DNA of 64,000 bases. Source: JBOZRQ01 sp050789255 (lineage in GTDB: Bacteria > Bacillota > Sulfobacillia > Symbiobacteriales > Symbiobacteriaceae). The translations under genes and the position numbers were made by a program. The stretch's first letter is position 1. Every line of letters begins with the position of its first letter. The stretch lies in assembly GCA_050789255.1 (NCBI GenBank), contig JBOZRQ010000010.1, forward strand, positions 124,001 to 188,000, read 5' to 3'. Below are positions 23,513 to 31,936 of the stretch, in pieces. The notes beneath the pieces are model-generated. The model ran no database searches. It had not been told where the DNA came from and was given only the letters and a program-made list of their open reading frames with translations.

Positions 23513-24493
23513 TTAGCGCTCCTCGTCCAGCCAGCGGGCGACGTCCTTGGCGTGGTAGGTGAGGATAAGGTCGGCGCCGGCCCGCTTAAAACCGGTCATG
23601 GTCTCCATGACCACCCGCCGCTCATCGATCCAGCCGTTGCGGGCGGCGGCCTTGACCATGGCGAACTCGCCGGAGACGTTGTAGCAGGCGACCGGCAGGT
23701 TGGTGGCCTGCTTGACCCGCCAGATGATGTCCATGTAGGCCAGGGCGGGCTTGACCATCACGATGTCGGCGCCCTCGGCGATATCCAGCTCCAGCTCCCG
23801 CATCGCCTCGCGGCCGTTGGCGGGGTCCATCTGGTAGGTGCGGCGGTCGCCGAAGGCCGGGGTGGACTCGGCGGCCTCGCGGAACGGGCCGTAGAAGGCG
23901 CTGGCGTACTTGACCGAGTACGACATGACCGGCACGTCGAGGAAGCCCTTGGTGTCGAGCGCCTCGCGAATCGCCCGGACCCGGCCGTCCATCATGTCGC
24001 TGGGCGCCACCATGTCGGCGCCGGCCTCGGCGTGTGAGACGGCCGTCTTGGCCAGCAGGTCCAGGGTGGGGTCGTTGTCGACCGTATCCCCCTTGATGAT
24101 GCCGCAGTGGCCGTGGGAGGTGTACTCGCACATGCAGACGTCGGTGATGATGTACATCTCGGGGAAACGGGCCTTGATCGCCCGGATGGCGCTCTGGACC
24201 GAGCCGTGCTCGTGGTAGGCCTCGCTGCCGATTTCGTCCTTGGACTCGGGCAGGCCGAAGAGGATGATCGACTTGACGCCCACCTTCAGCAGATCCTCCA
24301 CCTCGCCGAGGATGGTATCGGTGGAGAAGTGGTAGTTGCCGGGCATGGAGGAGATCTCACGCTTGATGCCCTTGCCCGGGGCGACGAACATGGGCAGGAT
24401 CAGGTCGTTCTTGGTGACGATGGTCTCGCGGACCAGGGCGCGCAGGGTATCGGTGCGCCGCAGGCGGCGGGGACGAGCTGTCGGGAAGTTCAT
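23513..24493 (-). CDS. hemB: Delta-aminolevulinic acid dehydratase (porphobilinogen synthase)
   Basis: A 326-aa enzyme condensing two 5-aminolevulinate molecules to porphobilinogen. It has the zinc-binding cysteine cluster CMCEYTSHGHC (about residue 120), the Schiff-base lysine in MSYSVKYASAFYGPFREAA and the second active-site lysine in VMVKPALAYMD. The Cys cluster marks the zinc-dependent type. ATG 24493 follows GGAGGAATC; the frame is open upstream into hemD but that is out of register. It lies 22 bases after hemD. Confidence 0.96.
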   Translation of the reverse strand: MNFPTARPRRLRRTDTLRALVRETIVTKNDLILPMFVAPGKGIKREISSMPGNYHFSTDTILGEVEDLLKVGVKSIILFGLPESKDEIGSEAYHEHGSVQSAIRAIKARFPEMYIITDVCMCEYTSHGHCGIIKGDTVDNDPTLDLLAKTAVSHAEAGADMVAPSDMMDGRVRAIREALDTKGFLDVPVMSYSVKYASAFYGPFREAAESTPAFGDRRTYQMDPANGREAMRELELDIAEGADIVMVKPALAYMDIIWRVKQATNLPVACYNVSGEFAMVKAAARNGWIDERRVVMETMTGFKRAGADLILTYHAKDVARWLDEER

Positions 24494-24515
24494 TGTGGTG
24501 CGATTCCTCCTTGGT

Positions 24516-25286
24516 TTAGCGTGCGGCATCCAGGGCGATGGCTTCCACCAGCGCCTCAGCCGTATACCTCGCCGGGACAATGTGGACTTGCAGTCCAGCG
24601 GCCTCGGCGACCTTGCGCGTCTCCGGGCCGATGCAGGTGATGCGGGTGCGCCCAAGCAGCGACGGATCCCCCAGCCGCTGCAGAAGGTTGCCCACCGTGG
24701 AGCCCGAGGTAAAGGTGACGTAGTCAACCTGCCCGGCTTCGAGGGCGCCCACCACCGGGGTGATATCCCCCGTGGCCGGCACGTTCCGGTAGGCAACCAC
24801 CTCGTCCACGACAGCGCCGAGCTTTCGCAGGTTCTCCGGCAGGCCGGGGTCGGCCAGGTCGCCCCTGGGCATGAGTATCCGGTCGCCGGGCGCCAGCAGC
24901 GGGGCCATGGCGCCGGGCAGGGCTGCCGCCCGGAACTCCGGCGGGACAAGGCCCACGGAAATGCCCAGGCGTTCCAGCGCCCCGGCCGTGGCCGATCCTA
25001 CCGCCGCGGTGACAAGGTGCGAGAGTGACCGGCCGCCGAGCCGGGATGCGAAGGCTTCCGCCCCGTTGGGGCTGGTGATCACCAGCCAGCGGTAGCGCTC
25101 CAGCCGGGCGATCGCCTCGTCGAGCGGCGCCCAGGAGTCGGGCGGCGCGATCTCGATCACCGGGCACTCCAGTACCCGGCCGCCGAGCCGTTCGACATGC
25201 TCACTGAGGGACGAAGCCTGGCTTTTGGCCCGCGTGACCAGCACGGTGATGCCTGTGAGTGGTTTTGCTGTGTTCAGAAGCACCAT
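24516..25286 (-). CDS. hemD: Uroporphyrinogen-III synthase
   Basis: A 256-aa protein with the two-lobed HemD layout: GITVLVTRAKSQASSLSEHVERLG at the start, WLVITSPNGAEAFASRL near 78, AAVGSATAGALERLG near 98, then the second lobe with VDYVTFTSGSTVGNLLQRLG and ITCIGPETRKVAEAAGL. It cyclises hydroxymethylbilane with inversion of ring D. AGGAG directly abuts ATG 25286, so the precise start (ATG or the next GTG) is uncertain. An extended -10 promoter lies just upstream. Confidence 0.9.
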   Translation of the reverse strand: MVLLNTAKPLTGITVLVTRAKSQASSLSEHVERLGGRVLECPVIEIAPPDSWAPLDEAIARLERYRWLVITSPNGAEAFASRLGGRSLSHLVTAAVGSATAGALERLGISVGLVPPEFRAAALPGAMAPLLAPGDRILMPRGDLADPGLPENLRKLGAVVDEVVAYRNVPATGDITPVVGALEAGQVDYVTFTSGSTVGNLLQRLGDPSLLGRTRITCIGPETRKVAEAAGLQVHIVPARYTAEALVEAIALDAAR

Positions 25287-25308
25287 CTCCTAAGCGGTCC
25301 TCCTACGC

Positions 25309-25317
25309 AGTATACCA
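25309..25317 (-). promoter_or_regulatory. Candidate extended -10 promoter before hemD
   Basis: On the minus strand TGGTATACT gives an extended -10 (TGn-TATACT) 23 bases upstream of hemD. No good -35 is seen. With the hairpin just upstream it could let hemD-hemB be expressed separately from hemA-hemX-hemC. Confidence 0.4.
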
Positions 25318-25390
25318 GAGCCTGCAACCCATGGGTATCAAGCCAAAGGCTATAGGCACAAAGTCGCGCCGCTGGCTTTCCACGACGCCG

Positions 25391-25423
25391 AAGAAGCCGG
25401 GGTCTTGCGACCTCCGGCTTCTT
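25391..25423 (-). terminator. Hairpin inside the heme gene cluster
   Basis: AAGAAGCCGG (25391-25400) pairs with CCGGCTTCTT (25414-25423), extended by GGT/ACC. It follows the stop codon of the 117-aa membrane protein and precedes hemD. The minus-strand tail is CGGCG rather than a T run, so termination may be partial. Confidence 0.5.
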
Positions 25424-25434
25424 GCGTGTTTACT

Positions 25435-25788
25435 TTACCTCGCCCGGTTGATCTTCGCAGCCCCCATCTCCGTCAGGCCGATGGCGACGAGCATAACAGG
25501 GAAGTGGACCACCTGGGGGCCAACGCTGACAACGCTCAGGGCCTGCAGGAGGCCGAAGATCGCCAGCAGCGCAGCGATATATAGCGGCGCCCCGGCCCTG
25601 CCCAGGAGGGCGAAGCGGACGGTGACCAGCAGGATGCCCACCGCCACCAGGATGCCCGCCAGCATGTGCAGCATGGCCACGCCACTAATCAGGTCAGCCA
25701 GCATGCCGAGACCTAGAAGCAGGGCGACGACAAAACCGAGGCGCGAAACCATCAGCCCAATAAAAGCAACCCGATCTCTCTTCTTCAC
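25435..25788 (-). CDS. Small four-helix membrane protein within the heme cluster
   Basis: A 117-aa protein starting at GTG 25788, eight bases after GGGGAGGAG. It begins VKKRDRVAFIGLMVSRLG and has about four hydrophobic segments (LGFVVALLLGLGMLADLISG; MLAGILVAVGILLVTVRFAL; PLYIAALLAIFGLLQALSVV; VHFPVMLVAIGLTEM). It sits between hemC and hemD, an unusual insertion. Family and function not recognised. A role in heme or porphyrin handling would rest on context only. Confidence 0.65.
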   Translation of the reverse strand: MKKRDRVAFIGLMVSRLGFVVALLLGLGMLADLISGVAMLHMLAGILVAVGILLVTVRFALLGRAGAPLYIAALLAIFGLLQALSVVSVGPQVVHFPVMLVAIGLTEMGAAKINRAR

Positions 25789-25828
25789 TAGTAGATCTCC
25801 TCCCCAAATATGCGGAACCGATGGTGGT

Positions 25829-26749
25829 TTACGCGCGCAGACTCCCCAAAATCTCCGCGCCACCGTTCTCAAGCAGCCAGGCCGCCACCTTCTCGCCCAG
25901 GGCCCGGGCGCCGCCCTCCGGCCCCTCCGCCTCGTAGCGGATCACCCGGGTGCCGTCCGGCGAGGCGATCAGCCCCTCCAGGTGGATGTGGCCCCGGTCG
26001 AGGACCGCATAGGCGCCGATAGGCACCTGGCAGCCGCCCTGCAGCCGCTCCAGCACAGTGCGCTCAGCGTGGATCTCCAGCGCCGTCACCGGGTGATGGA
26101 TCCCCGCCACGACCCGGCCGATTTCCGCGTCGTTCGAGCGGATCTCGATGGCGAGGGCGCCCTGCCCGGGAGCGGGCAGGCAGAACTCGGGCTCAAGGTA
26201 CTCGGTGATGCGCTGGGCGAAGCCCGCCCGGTGCAGGCCGGCCGCCGCCATGACCAGCGCCCCGACCTGCCCCTCCTGCATCTTGCGGAGGCGGGTGTCG
26301 ACGTTGCCCCGAATCGGCACGTACTCCAGGTCGGGCCGGTGGGCCCGCAGCTGCGCCAGACGGCGCAGGCTGGAGGTGCCCACCAGGGTCCCGGCGGGTA
26401 GGTTCATAAACTTGGTGCCGTCAGGCGTAATGACCACATCGCGGGCGTCCTCACGGACCGGGATGCAGCCGAGCACGAGGCCTTCGGGCAGCTCGGTGGG
26501 CATGTCTTTGAGGCTGTGGACCGCAATATCGGCACGGCCTTGCAGCAGCGCCTCCTCCAGTTCCTTGGTGAAGAGACCCTTGCCGCCGATCTGGCTCAGG
26601 GCAACATCGAGCACCTTGTCCCCCACCGTCTTGAAGGTCTCCAGCGAGAACTCCGCGCCAGGGTTGGCCTCCTTCAGCCGATCGACCACCCAGCCCGTCT
26701 GCGTGAGGGCCAGCAAGGAGCCTCGGGTCGCTACGCGCACCATGCTCAT
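25829..26749 (-). CDS. hemC: Porphobilinogen deaminase (hydroxymethylbilane synthase)
   Basis: A 306-aa enzyme joining four porphobilinogens. It has the N-terminal VRVATRGSLLALTQTGWV, DIAVHSLKDMPTELPEGL with the catalytic Asp region, VGTSSLRRLAQLRAHRPDL, IRGNVDTRLRKM, and the dipyrromethane-cofactor cysteine in LQGGCQVPIGAYA (about residue 240). ATG 26749 lies eight bases after GGAGG. It follows hemX by 18 bases. Confidence 0.96.
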   Translation of the reverse strand: MSMVRVATRGSLLALTQTGWVVDRLKEANPGAEFSLETFKTVGDKVLDVALSQIGGKGLFTKELEEALLQGRADIAVHSLKDMPTELPEGLVLGCIPVREDARDVVITPDGTKFMNLPAGTLVGTSSLRRLAQLRAHRPDLEYVPIRGNVDTRLRKMQEGQVGALVMAAAGLHRAGFAQRITEYLEPEFCLPAPGQGALAIEIRSNDAEIGRVVAGIHHPVTALEIHAERTVLERLQGGCQVPIGAYAVLDRGHIHLEGLIASPDGTRVIRYEAEGPEGGARALGEKVAAWLLENGGAEILGSLRA

Positions 26750-26767
26750 GTAAATTTCCTCCGGATT

Positions 26768-27589
26768 TTACACACCGAATCGGTGCAACTTGGAGAACAG
26801 GTTCATTACAAAGTAGTTGATCAACAGGCCGGCCAACCCCGCCACCGACCACCAGGCCGCCTTCCTGCCGCCCCACCCCCATACCTTCCGCATGAGGAGA
26901 TAGCCGCCGTAGACCAGCCAGACAAAGACGGTGAAGATCACCTTGGCGTCCGACTGCCAGAACGTTTCCCAGGTGACATGGGCAAAGAAGAGGCCGGAGG
27001 CCATGCCAAGCGTTAGCAACGGGAACCCGATATAGACAAATCGCCCGCCCCAGATATCCAGGACCTCAAGGGAGGGCATGCGGTAGTATAGCGGCCCCCA
27101 CCGCTTGCGCCGCAGGTTGTTCTCCTGCAACAGGTAGAGGGCGCCCGCCACGAAGGAGGCGGTGAAAAAGGCGTAGCCCATCAGGCTGATGCCAATGTGC
27201 CACATGATCAGGCTGGCCGGGTAGGACTGGAGCAGATGCTCACTGGCGGGCTTGGGCAGCGCCACATCGATGACGAGAACGGCGGCAATTACCGGGAGCA
27301 GGAAGGAGCCGGCCGTCTGATCCTTGCGGAAGAACTCCACGGCGATGTAGTTGGTCACCATCACCCACGTGAAGAAGTAGGAGAACTCAAAGAGCGTGTA
27401 GATCGGTACCCGCCGCACCAGCAGCACCAGTACGACCAGGCCGATGGTTTGAATCAGCCAGGCGAGACGGGTCGACCAAAGGGCGACCACATCGAACTCC
27501 CGGCGGAACATGTAGAAGATGTGAGCGGTCGCGGCCAGGGTGTAGAAGGCCGCCGTTGCGCCGAAGAGCAGGATTGCGAAAAGCGCCAT
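26768..27589 (-). CDS. hemX: HemX/CcsA-like membrane protein
   Basis: A 273-aa protein with about eight membrane spans of the cytochrome c assembly (CcsA/ResC) family, without a clear tryptophan-rich WGxxW haem loop. It contains the conserved LIMWHIGISLMGYAFFTASFVAGALYLLQE region. In Bacillus the equivalent HemX follows hemA and limits the HemA protein level. Here it also lies immediately after hemA (three bases apart) and before hemC, which supports the same assignment. Confidence 0.85.
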   Translation of the reverse strand: MALFAILLFGATAAFYTLAATAHIFYMFRREFDVVALWSTRLAWLIQTIGLVVLVLLVRRVPIYTLFEFSYFFTWVMVTNYIAVEFFRKDQTAGSFLLPVIAAVLVIDVALPKPASEHLLQSYPASLIMWHIGISLMGYAFFTASFVAGALYLLQENNLRRKRWGPLYYRMPSLEVLDIWGGRFVYIGFPLLTLGMASGLFFAHVTWETFWQSDAKVIFTVFVWLVYGGYLLMRKVWGWGGRKAAWWSVAGLAGLLINYFVMNLFSKLHRFGV

Positions 27590-27592
27590 CAG

Positions 27593-28894
27593 CTACCCCC
27601 TCGCCTTCTTGAGGCCGGATTCCAACTCCGGGTTGGGCAGGCCAAAGAGGCGTGTCACCGTGTCGATGGCGGTGCCCGCCGAACCCTCGCCGGCCATCCC
27701 CTTCAGCTGTTGCGTGGGCATGTTCAGGATCTTGTTGACCAGGGTGACGGTCATGGCCTCCACCACCGCCCGCTCCCGCTCGGTGAGGTCGGGCAGGCGG
27801 CCCAGCATGCGGACGACCTCTTCCTGCCGGATCGACTCCACCTTGTCGCGCAGCAGCTTGATGGTGGGAACCACCGCCAGGGCGGCCCACCAACTGCGGA
27901 ACTTCTCCAGCTCCTCGTCGATGATCCGCTTGGCCCGTTTGGCCTCCTCCGCCCGCTCCTTCAAGTTGGCGTTGACAACGGCCTGCAGGTCGTCGATGTT
28001 GTATACGAAGGCCCCTTCAAGGGTGGCGATGTCGGGATCGATATCCCGAGGCACGGCGATGTCGAACAGGAAGATCGGGCGCCCACGCCGGGCGCGGATG
28101 GCGCCCTCGACCTGAGCCTTGGTAAGCACAAAGCCCGGCGAGCCCGTGCTGGAGATGACCACGTCGACCTCGCGCAGAATCCCCGCCATCTCCGACATGG
28201 GGATGGCATGGCCGCCGATCAGGCTGGCCAGGTTCTGCGCCCGCTCGAAGGTCCGGTTGGCGATGACGATGTCCTTGACGCCGCTGGCCTGCAGGTGCTT
28301 GACCGTAAGCTTGGCGGTCTCGCCGGCACCAATGGCCAGGGCCCGGCGCCCGTTCAGGGACTGGTAGACCTTGCGGGCCAGTTCCACCGCTGCGTAGCTG
28401 ACAGAAACGGCGTTCTGACCGATGCGGGTCTCGGTTTGAGCCCGCTTGCCGACGGCGATGGCCTGCTCAAAGAGTTGGTGCAGCACCTTGCCGACGGTTT
28501 GGGCGGCCGTGGCGTCGCGATAGGCGTCGCGCACCTGGCCGAGGATTTGCGTTTCGCCGATCACCATCGAATCGAGGCCGCAAGAGACCTGAAAAAGGTG
28601 CTCGACAGCGTCGATGCCCTGATGGATATATAGATAAGGACGAAGCTTGTCCGGACGCATATGTCCGCTGATTTCGGCCAGGTAGTCGATCAGGCGCTGT
28701 ATGCCGCTTTGGGGCTCCTCCACCACCGCGTAGGCCTCCGTACGGTTGCAGGTCGAGAGGAGCACCGATTCCTCGAACGACAGCGCGGCAAGACGGTCCA
28801 GGGCTGCAGGCAGCGCTGCAGTTGGGACCGCCAGTACCTCCCGCAGTTCGACGGGAGCGGTTTTGAAATTGACGCCGATCATCACAATATACAC
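27593..28894 (-). CDS. hemA: Glutamyl-tRNA reductase
   Basis: A 433-aa enzyme that reduces Glu-tRNA to glutamate-1-semialdehyde in the C5 route to heme. It shows the catalytic cysteine in LLSTCNRTEAYAVV (about residue 50), the substrate region HLFQVSCGLDSMVIGETQILGQV, the NADPH-binding ALAIGAGETAKLTVKHL and STGSPGFVL, and the C-terminal dimerisation helix (EEEVVRMLGRLPDLTERER-like). Translation probably starts at GTG 28894. It is the first gene of the heme operon, with a good promoter upstream. No hemL is in the window. Confidence 0.96.
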   Translation of the reverse strand: MYIVMIGVNFKTAPVELREVLAVPTAALPAALDRLAALSFEESVLLSTCNRTEAYAVVEEPQSGIQRLIDYLAEISGHMRPDKLRPYLYIHQGIDAVEHLFQVSCGLDSMVIGETQILGQVRDAYRDATAAQTVGKVLHQLFEQAIAVGKRAQTETRIGQNAVSVSYAAVELARKVYQSLNGRRALAIGAGETAKLTVKHLQASGVKDIVIANRTFERAQNLASLIGGHAIPMSEMAGILREVDVVISSTGSPGFVLTKAQVEGAIRARRGRPIFLFDIAVPRDIDPDIATLEGAFVYNIDDLQAVVNANLKERAEEAKRAKRIIDEELEKFRSWWAALAVVPTIKLLRDKVESIRQEEVVRMLGRLPDLTERERAVVEAMTVTLVNKILNMPTQQLKGMAGEGSAGTAIDTVTRLFGLPNPELESGLKKARG

Positions 28895-28952
28895 AAGGGT
28901 TCACCCCGCGGCGTCATAGAGTAGGTAGTGTAGTGTAAGCCTCCGGTAACTA

Positions 28953-28981
28953 AGTCTACCCGTTGCGGTATACAGGGTCAA
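28953..28981 (-). promoter_or_regulatory. Promoter of the heme operon
   Basis: On the minus strand TTGACC (28976-28981), a 17-base spacer and TAGACT (28953-28958) precede hemA, with a leader of about 50 bases containing a direct ACACTACACTACCTAC-type repeat. Confidence 0.65.
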
Positions 28982-29006
28982 GGAACACAAGTAACCCGAA
29001 ATGAAT

Positions 29007-29035
29007 ATCGGTTTCGTGCGGACAAGTAAACCGAT
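29007..29035. repeat. Inverted repeat upstream of the phosphotransferase gene
   Basis: ATCGGTTT (29007-29014) and AAACCGAT (29028-29035) form an 8-bp inverted repeat 33 bases before ATG 29069, in an AT-rich stretch. It may be an operator or leader hairpin. Confidence 0.45.
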
Positions 29036-29068
29036 GATAAACTTAGGGATTAGTGAGGTGTGTACCCG

Positions 29069-31627
29069 ATGTACATCCTGCGGTGGAACGATGTGGTCAC
29101 TGCCGGGGCGACCGTCGCCGGCGGAAAGGGATGGAATCTCGCTCGGCTCCACCGTTATGGCTTTCCCGTGCCCCCGGGCGGCGTGGTCAGCAGCCAGGCC
29201 TACACGGAGTTCATCCGGGCCGGCGAACTAGTGGACCTCGTAGAGGCTGCGGGCGACATTACACTCGAGAGCGTCTCTACTGCGGTCTCCGGTGAGCTGT
29301 TGGAGTGCCTGCGGGAGGCGATTCTGTCGGCCGTCCTGCCGGTGGAGCTGTCGCAGGAGCTCCATGCCTTCCTCACCGAGACTGGCCTGGCAGTGGCGCC
29401 CGTCGCGGTCCGCTCGTCGGCCACCGCCGAGGACTCTGCCAGCGCCTCGTTTGCAGGGATTCACCGAACGTTTTTGGACGTAGCCGGGCTCCCCGCCGTG
29501 ACGGAAGCAATCAAAGGCTGCTACGCCTCGCTTTGGACCCCGCAGGCCGTCGCTTACCGGCGGCGCCTGGGCCTCTCCGACGCCGACGTGTCGGCTGCCG
29601 TTGTGATCATGGCGATGGTGCCAGCCCGGTCGGCGGGGGTAGCGTTCACCTGCGATCCGCGCACGGGGCGCCGCGACCGCTTCACCATTTCCGCCGGGGT
29701 CGGGCTGGGTGAGGCCGTGGTCAGCGGGACGGTCACCCCAGATGAGTACGCTGTGGACATCACGCAGTATCCCCCTGTGGTGGTCTCAAAGACCGGTGGT
29801 GTCTTGAGCGACTCGGAGATCCGTGACCTGGGCTTGCTCTCCGGCCGGGTGATGGACGCCCTGGGCGAGCTGGAGCGGCCGCAGGACGTCGAGTGGGCGC
29901 ACGACGGGCGGCAGTTCTGGCTGCTGCAGGCCCGGCCGGTCACGAACCTGCCGGAGCCAAGCTTCGCTGCCACGGCCGGCCAGCCGGTGATCTGGTCGAA
30001 CGCCAACCTCAAAGATGTGATGCCCGGCGTTCAGTCGGCGCTGACCTGGTCGATGATGAAAAGCGGGCTCCAGTACCTGCTGCTCTCCACGCTGCGGGCC
30101 GGCGGATATAGGGAAGGCCAGGAGATCAACTGGGTGCGGCTCTTCCAGGGGCGGCCCTACTTCAACCTGTCCGCCCTCCAGTGGGCCTTCTATGACATGG
30201 CGGGCATGGAGCCGGCCGAGTTCAACCGCATCCTGGGCGGGCACCAGCCTGAGATTGTGATACCGCCGTCCACGGCGGCCGAGCGGGTCCGCCGGCAGAT
30301 CGGGCGCCTGCGGCTGATCCCCGCCGCGCTTGCGGCCATGCGGGCGGCGCCCCGGGAGATCAAGCGGCTGTGGGACTGGGCCGAGGCGGCCGAGCGGCGG
30401 GGCTACGGCAGCGCCGCGAACGCCGACCTGCTCGCCTGGGCGCTGGAGGTCAAGGCGTTGACGGAGGGCTTCTTCCCGCGCTTTCAATTGATCAACGGCG
30501 CTTCCGGCGCCAGCCAGCAGGAACTGTTCAAGCTGCTGGAGCCCGTCTTCGGCGATCGGGCCGTGGGGCTGGTCAATACCATGCTGGCAGGCGCCAGCGG
30601 GACCACCAGCGCCGAGCAGGGGGAGCGGCTGGTGGCGCTGGGCAACGACGCCCTGGCGGACGAGCGGGTGCGCTCCTGGTTTCTGGCCAGCGAGTGGAAG
30701 CCGTCGCAGTGGGCTTTTGATCTCGCTGGAACCCGGTTTGCCAAGGACTTCGCCAGCTTCTTGGCGGACTTCGGTCACCGCGGGGTCTATGAGTTGGAGC
30801 TCATGAACCCCCGCTGGCGGGAGGACCCGGCCTACCTGCTGGAGACGGTTCGCTCGCAGGTGGCTGCGGGCAAGCGGGTGGAGCTCCAGGACCGGCGGGG
30901 GAAGCGCGAGGCCGCTGTGCGCGAGGTGTTTGGCAAGCTGCGCTTCTCGCCCAGGGGCGTCCAGGCACGCATACTGGCGGCCCAGGCGGCCCGGTCCGCC
31001 CATTTGCGGGAGATGTCCAAGTCGGTGCTGGTCAAAGTGCTGGGCGTCACCCGGCTGATCGCCCTGGAGGCCGGGCGCCGCCTCACAGCCGACGGGTTGC
31101 TCGCAGAGGCTGCGGACGTCTTCCACCTCTCCTGGGTCGACCTGGAGTCCTTCCTGGCCGGGCGCCCCACCACCGCCGATTTCCGGACCCTCGTCGCGGA
31201 CCGCAAGGCGCTGCGAGCGGAGCACCTGCGCCAGGAGCCGCCGGACGTGATTCTCGGCGACACCCCGGTGCGCCGCAACCCTGTACCCGTGCTTGGCGGT
31301 GCGGCGCTGGCTGGGCTCGGCGTCGCGTCGGGCCGGGCTTGTGGGCCGGCCAGGATCATCCGGCATCCCTCCGAGGGTACCCGGCTGCAGCCGGGCGACG
31401 TGCTGGTCGCCCCCTCGACGGACCCTGCCTGGACCCCCCTCTTCCTGCGGGCCTCCGCCATCGTGATGGAGGTGGGCGGCTATCTCTCGCACGGGGCGAT
31501 CGTCGCCCGGGAGTATGGCCTGCCCGCCGTGGTCAACGTGGCCGGCGCCCTCTCAGCCATCGCCGACGGAGAGATGATCACCGTGGACGGCGATGCGGGG
31601 AAAGTCCACCGCTCCGGGGCAGACTAG
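29069..31627 (+). CDS. PEP/pyruvate-binding and phosphohistidine-domain phosphotransferase (Rph-like architecture)
   Basis: An 852-aa protein. The N-terminal ATP-grasp domain of the PPDK/PpsA type is visible as AGATVAGGKGWNLARLHRYG (about residue 15) and VRSSATAEDSASASFAG (about 120). A long helical middle (about 300-740) carries no clear catalytic motif. The C-terminal swivelling domain ends with the phosphohistidine motif GGYLSHGAIVAREYGLPAVV. The PEP-binding TIM barrel of PpsA and PPDK is absent, matching rifampicin phosphotransferase (Rph) instead. It likely phosphorylates a small molecule through His; the acceptor is unknown. ATG 29069 follows GAGGTG by nine bases; GTG 29060 is an alternative. 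Confidence 0.8.
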   Translation: MYILRWNDVVTAGATVAGGKGWNLARLHRYGFPVPPGGVVSSQAYTEFIRAGELVDLVEAAGDITLESVSTAVSGELLECLREAILSAVLPVELSQELHAFLTETGLAVAPVAVRSSATAEDSASASFAGIHRTFLDVAGLPAVTEAIKGCYASLWTPQAVAYRRRLGLSDADVSAAVVIMAMVPARSAGVAFTCDPRTGRRDRFTISAGVGLGEAVVSGTVTPDEYAVDITQYPPVVVSKTGGVLSDSEIRDLGLLSGRVMDALGELERPQDVEWAHDGRQFWLLQARPVTNLPEPSFAATAGQPVIWSNANLKDVMPGVQSALTWSMMKSGLQYLLLSTLRAGGYREGQEINWVRLFQGRPYFNLSALQWAFYDMAGMEPAEFNRILGGHQPEIVIPPSTAAERVRRQIGRLRLIPAALAAMRAAPREIKRLWDWAEAAERRGYGSAANADLLAWALEVKALTEGFFPRFQLINGASGASQQELFKLLEPVFGDRAVGLVNTMLAGASGTTSAEQGERLVALGNDALADERVRSWFLASEWKPSQWAFDLAGTRFAKDFASFLADFGHRGVYELELMNPRWREDPAYLLETVRSQVAAGKRVELQDRRGKREAAVREVFGKLRFSPRGVQARILAAQAARSAHLREMSKSVLVKVLGVTRLIALEAGRRLTADGLLAEAADVFHLSWVDLESFLAGRPTTADFRTLVADRKALRAEHLRQEPPDVILGDTPVRRNPVPVLGGAALAGLGVASGRACGPARIIRHPSEGTRLQPGDVLVAPSTDPAWTPLFLRASAIVMEVGGYLSHGAIVAREYGLPAVVNVAGALSAIADGEMITVDGDAGKVHRSGAD

Positions 31628-31646
31628 GGGCAGCGGAGGGATGCAC

Positions 31647-31880
31647 ATGCACGTGACGGTCTACGCACGCCCCGGCTGTGGGGTCTGCACGGTGGTGAAG
31701 GGCTACCTTGCCAGCAACGGGGTCCGGTTCCGGGAGTTCGATGTGAGCCGGGACCCCGAAGCCCTGCAGGAGATGGTCAACCTGACGGGCGGCGCCCGGA
31801 CCCTGCCGGTGGTGGCGGTCCGGGACGAGGCGGTGATCGGCTTTGCGAAGGAGCGGCTGGACGAGTTGCTGGGGTTGTAG
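31647..31880 (+). CDS. Glutaredoxin-like protein (NrdH type)
   Basis: A 77-aa single-domain thioredoxin-fold protein: MHVTVYARPGCGVCTVVKGY with redox motif CGVC near residue 11, then FREFDVSRDPEALQEM, the cis-proline segment ARTLPVVAV and the C-terminal FAKERLDELLGL. ATG 31647 is six bases after GGAGGG; ATG 31641 abuts that site. It follows the large phosphotransferase gene by 19 bases and ends at a strong terminator, so the two form an operon. Its reductant partner is not visible. Confidence 0.85.
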   Translation: MHVTVYARPGCGVCTVVKGYLASNGVRFREFDVSRDPEALQEMVNLTGGARTLPVVAVRDEAVIGFAKERLDELLGL

Positions 31881-31888
31881 GACCGCGA

Positions 31889-31926
31889 AACAGCCGGAGG
31901 CTACTGATGAGCCTCCGGCTGTTTTC
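31889..31926 (+). terminator. Strong Rho-independent terminator
   Basis: AACAGCCGGAGGC (31889-31901) pairs with GCCTCCGGCTGTT (31911-31923), followed by TTC. It ends the phosphotransferase-glutaredoxin transcript and probably also the converging membrane-protein gene. Confidence 0.85.
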
Positions 31927-31936
31927 TGCGTATGCC

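Noticed and set aside
24494..24949. Extended hemB start giving a 478-residue protein
   Set aside because: The extension covers hemD in another frame and the true ATG 24493 has a good Shine-Dalgarno.
29786..31492. 568-codon frame opposite the phosphotransferase gene
   Set aside because: It lacks family features and is explained by third-position GC bias of the real gene.
29069..31627. Naming the large phosphotransferase ppsA
   Set aside because: It ends after the phosphohistidine domain and lacks the PEP-binding barrel required of phosphoenolpyruvate synthase.
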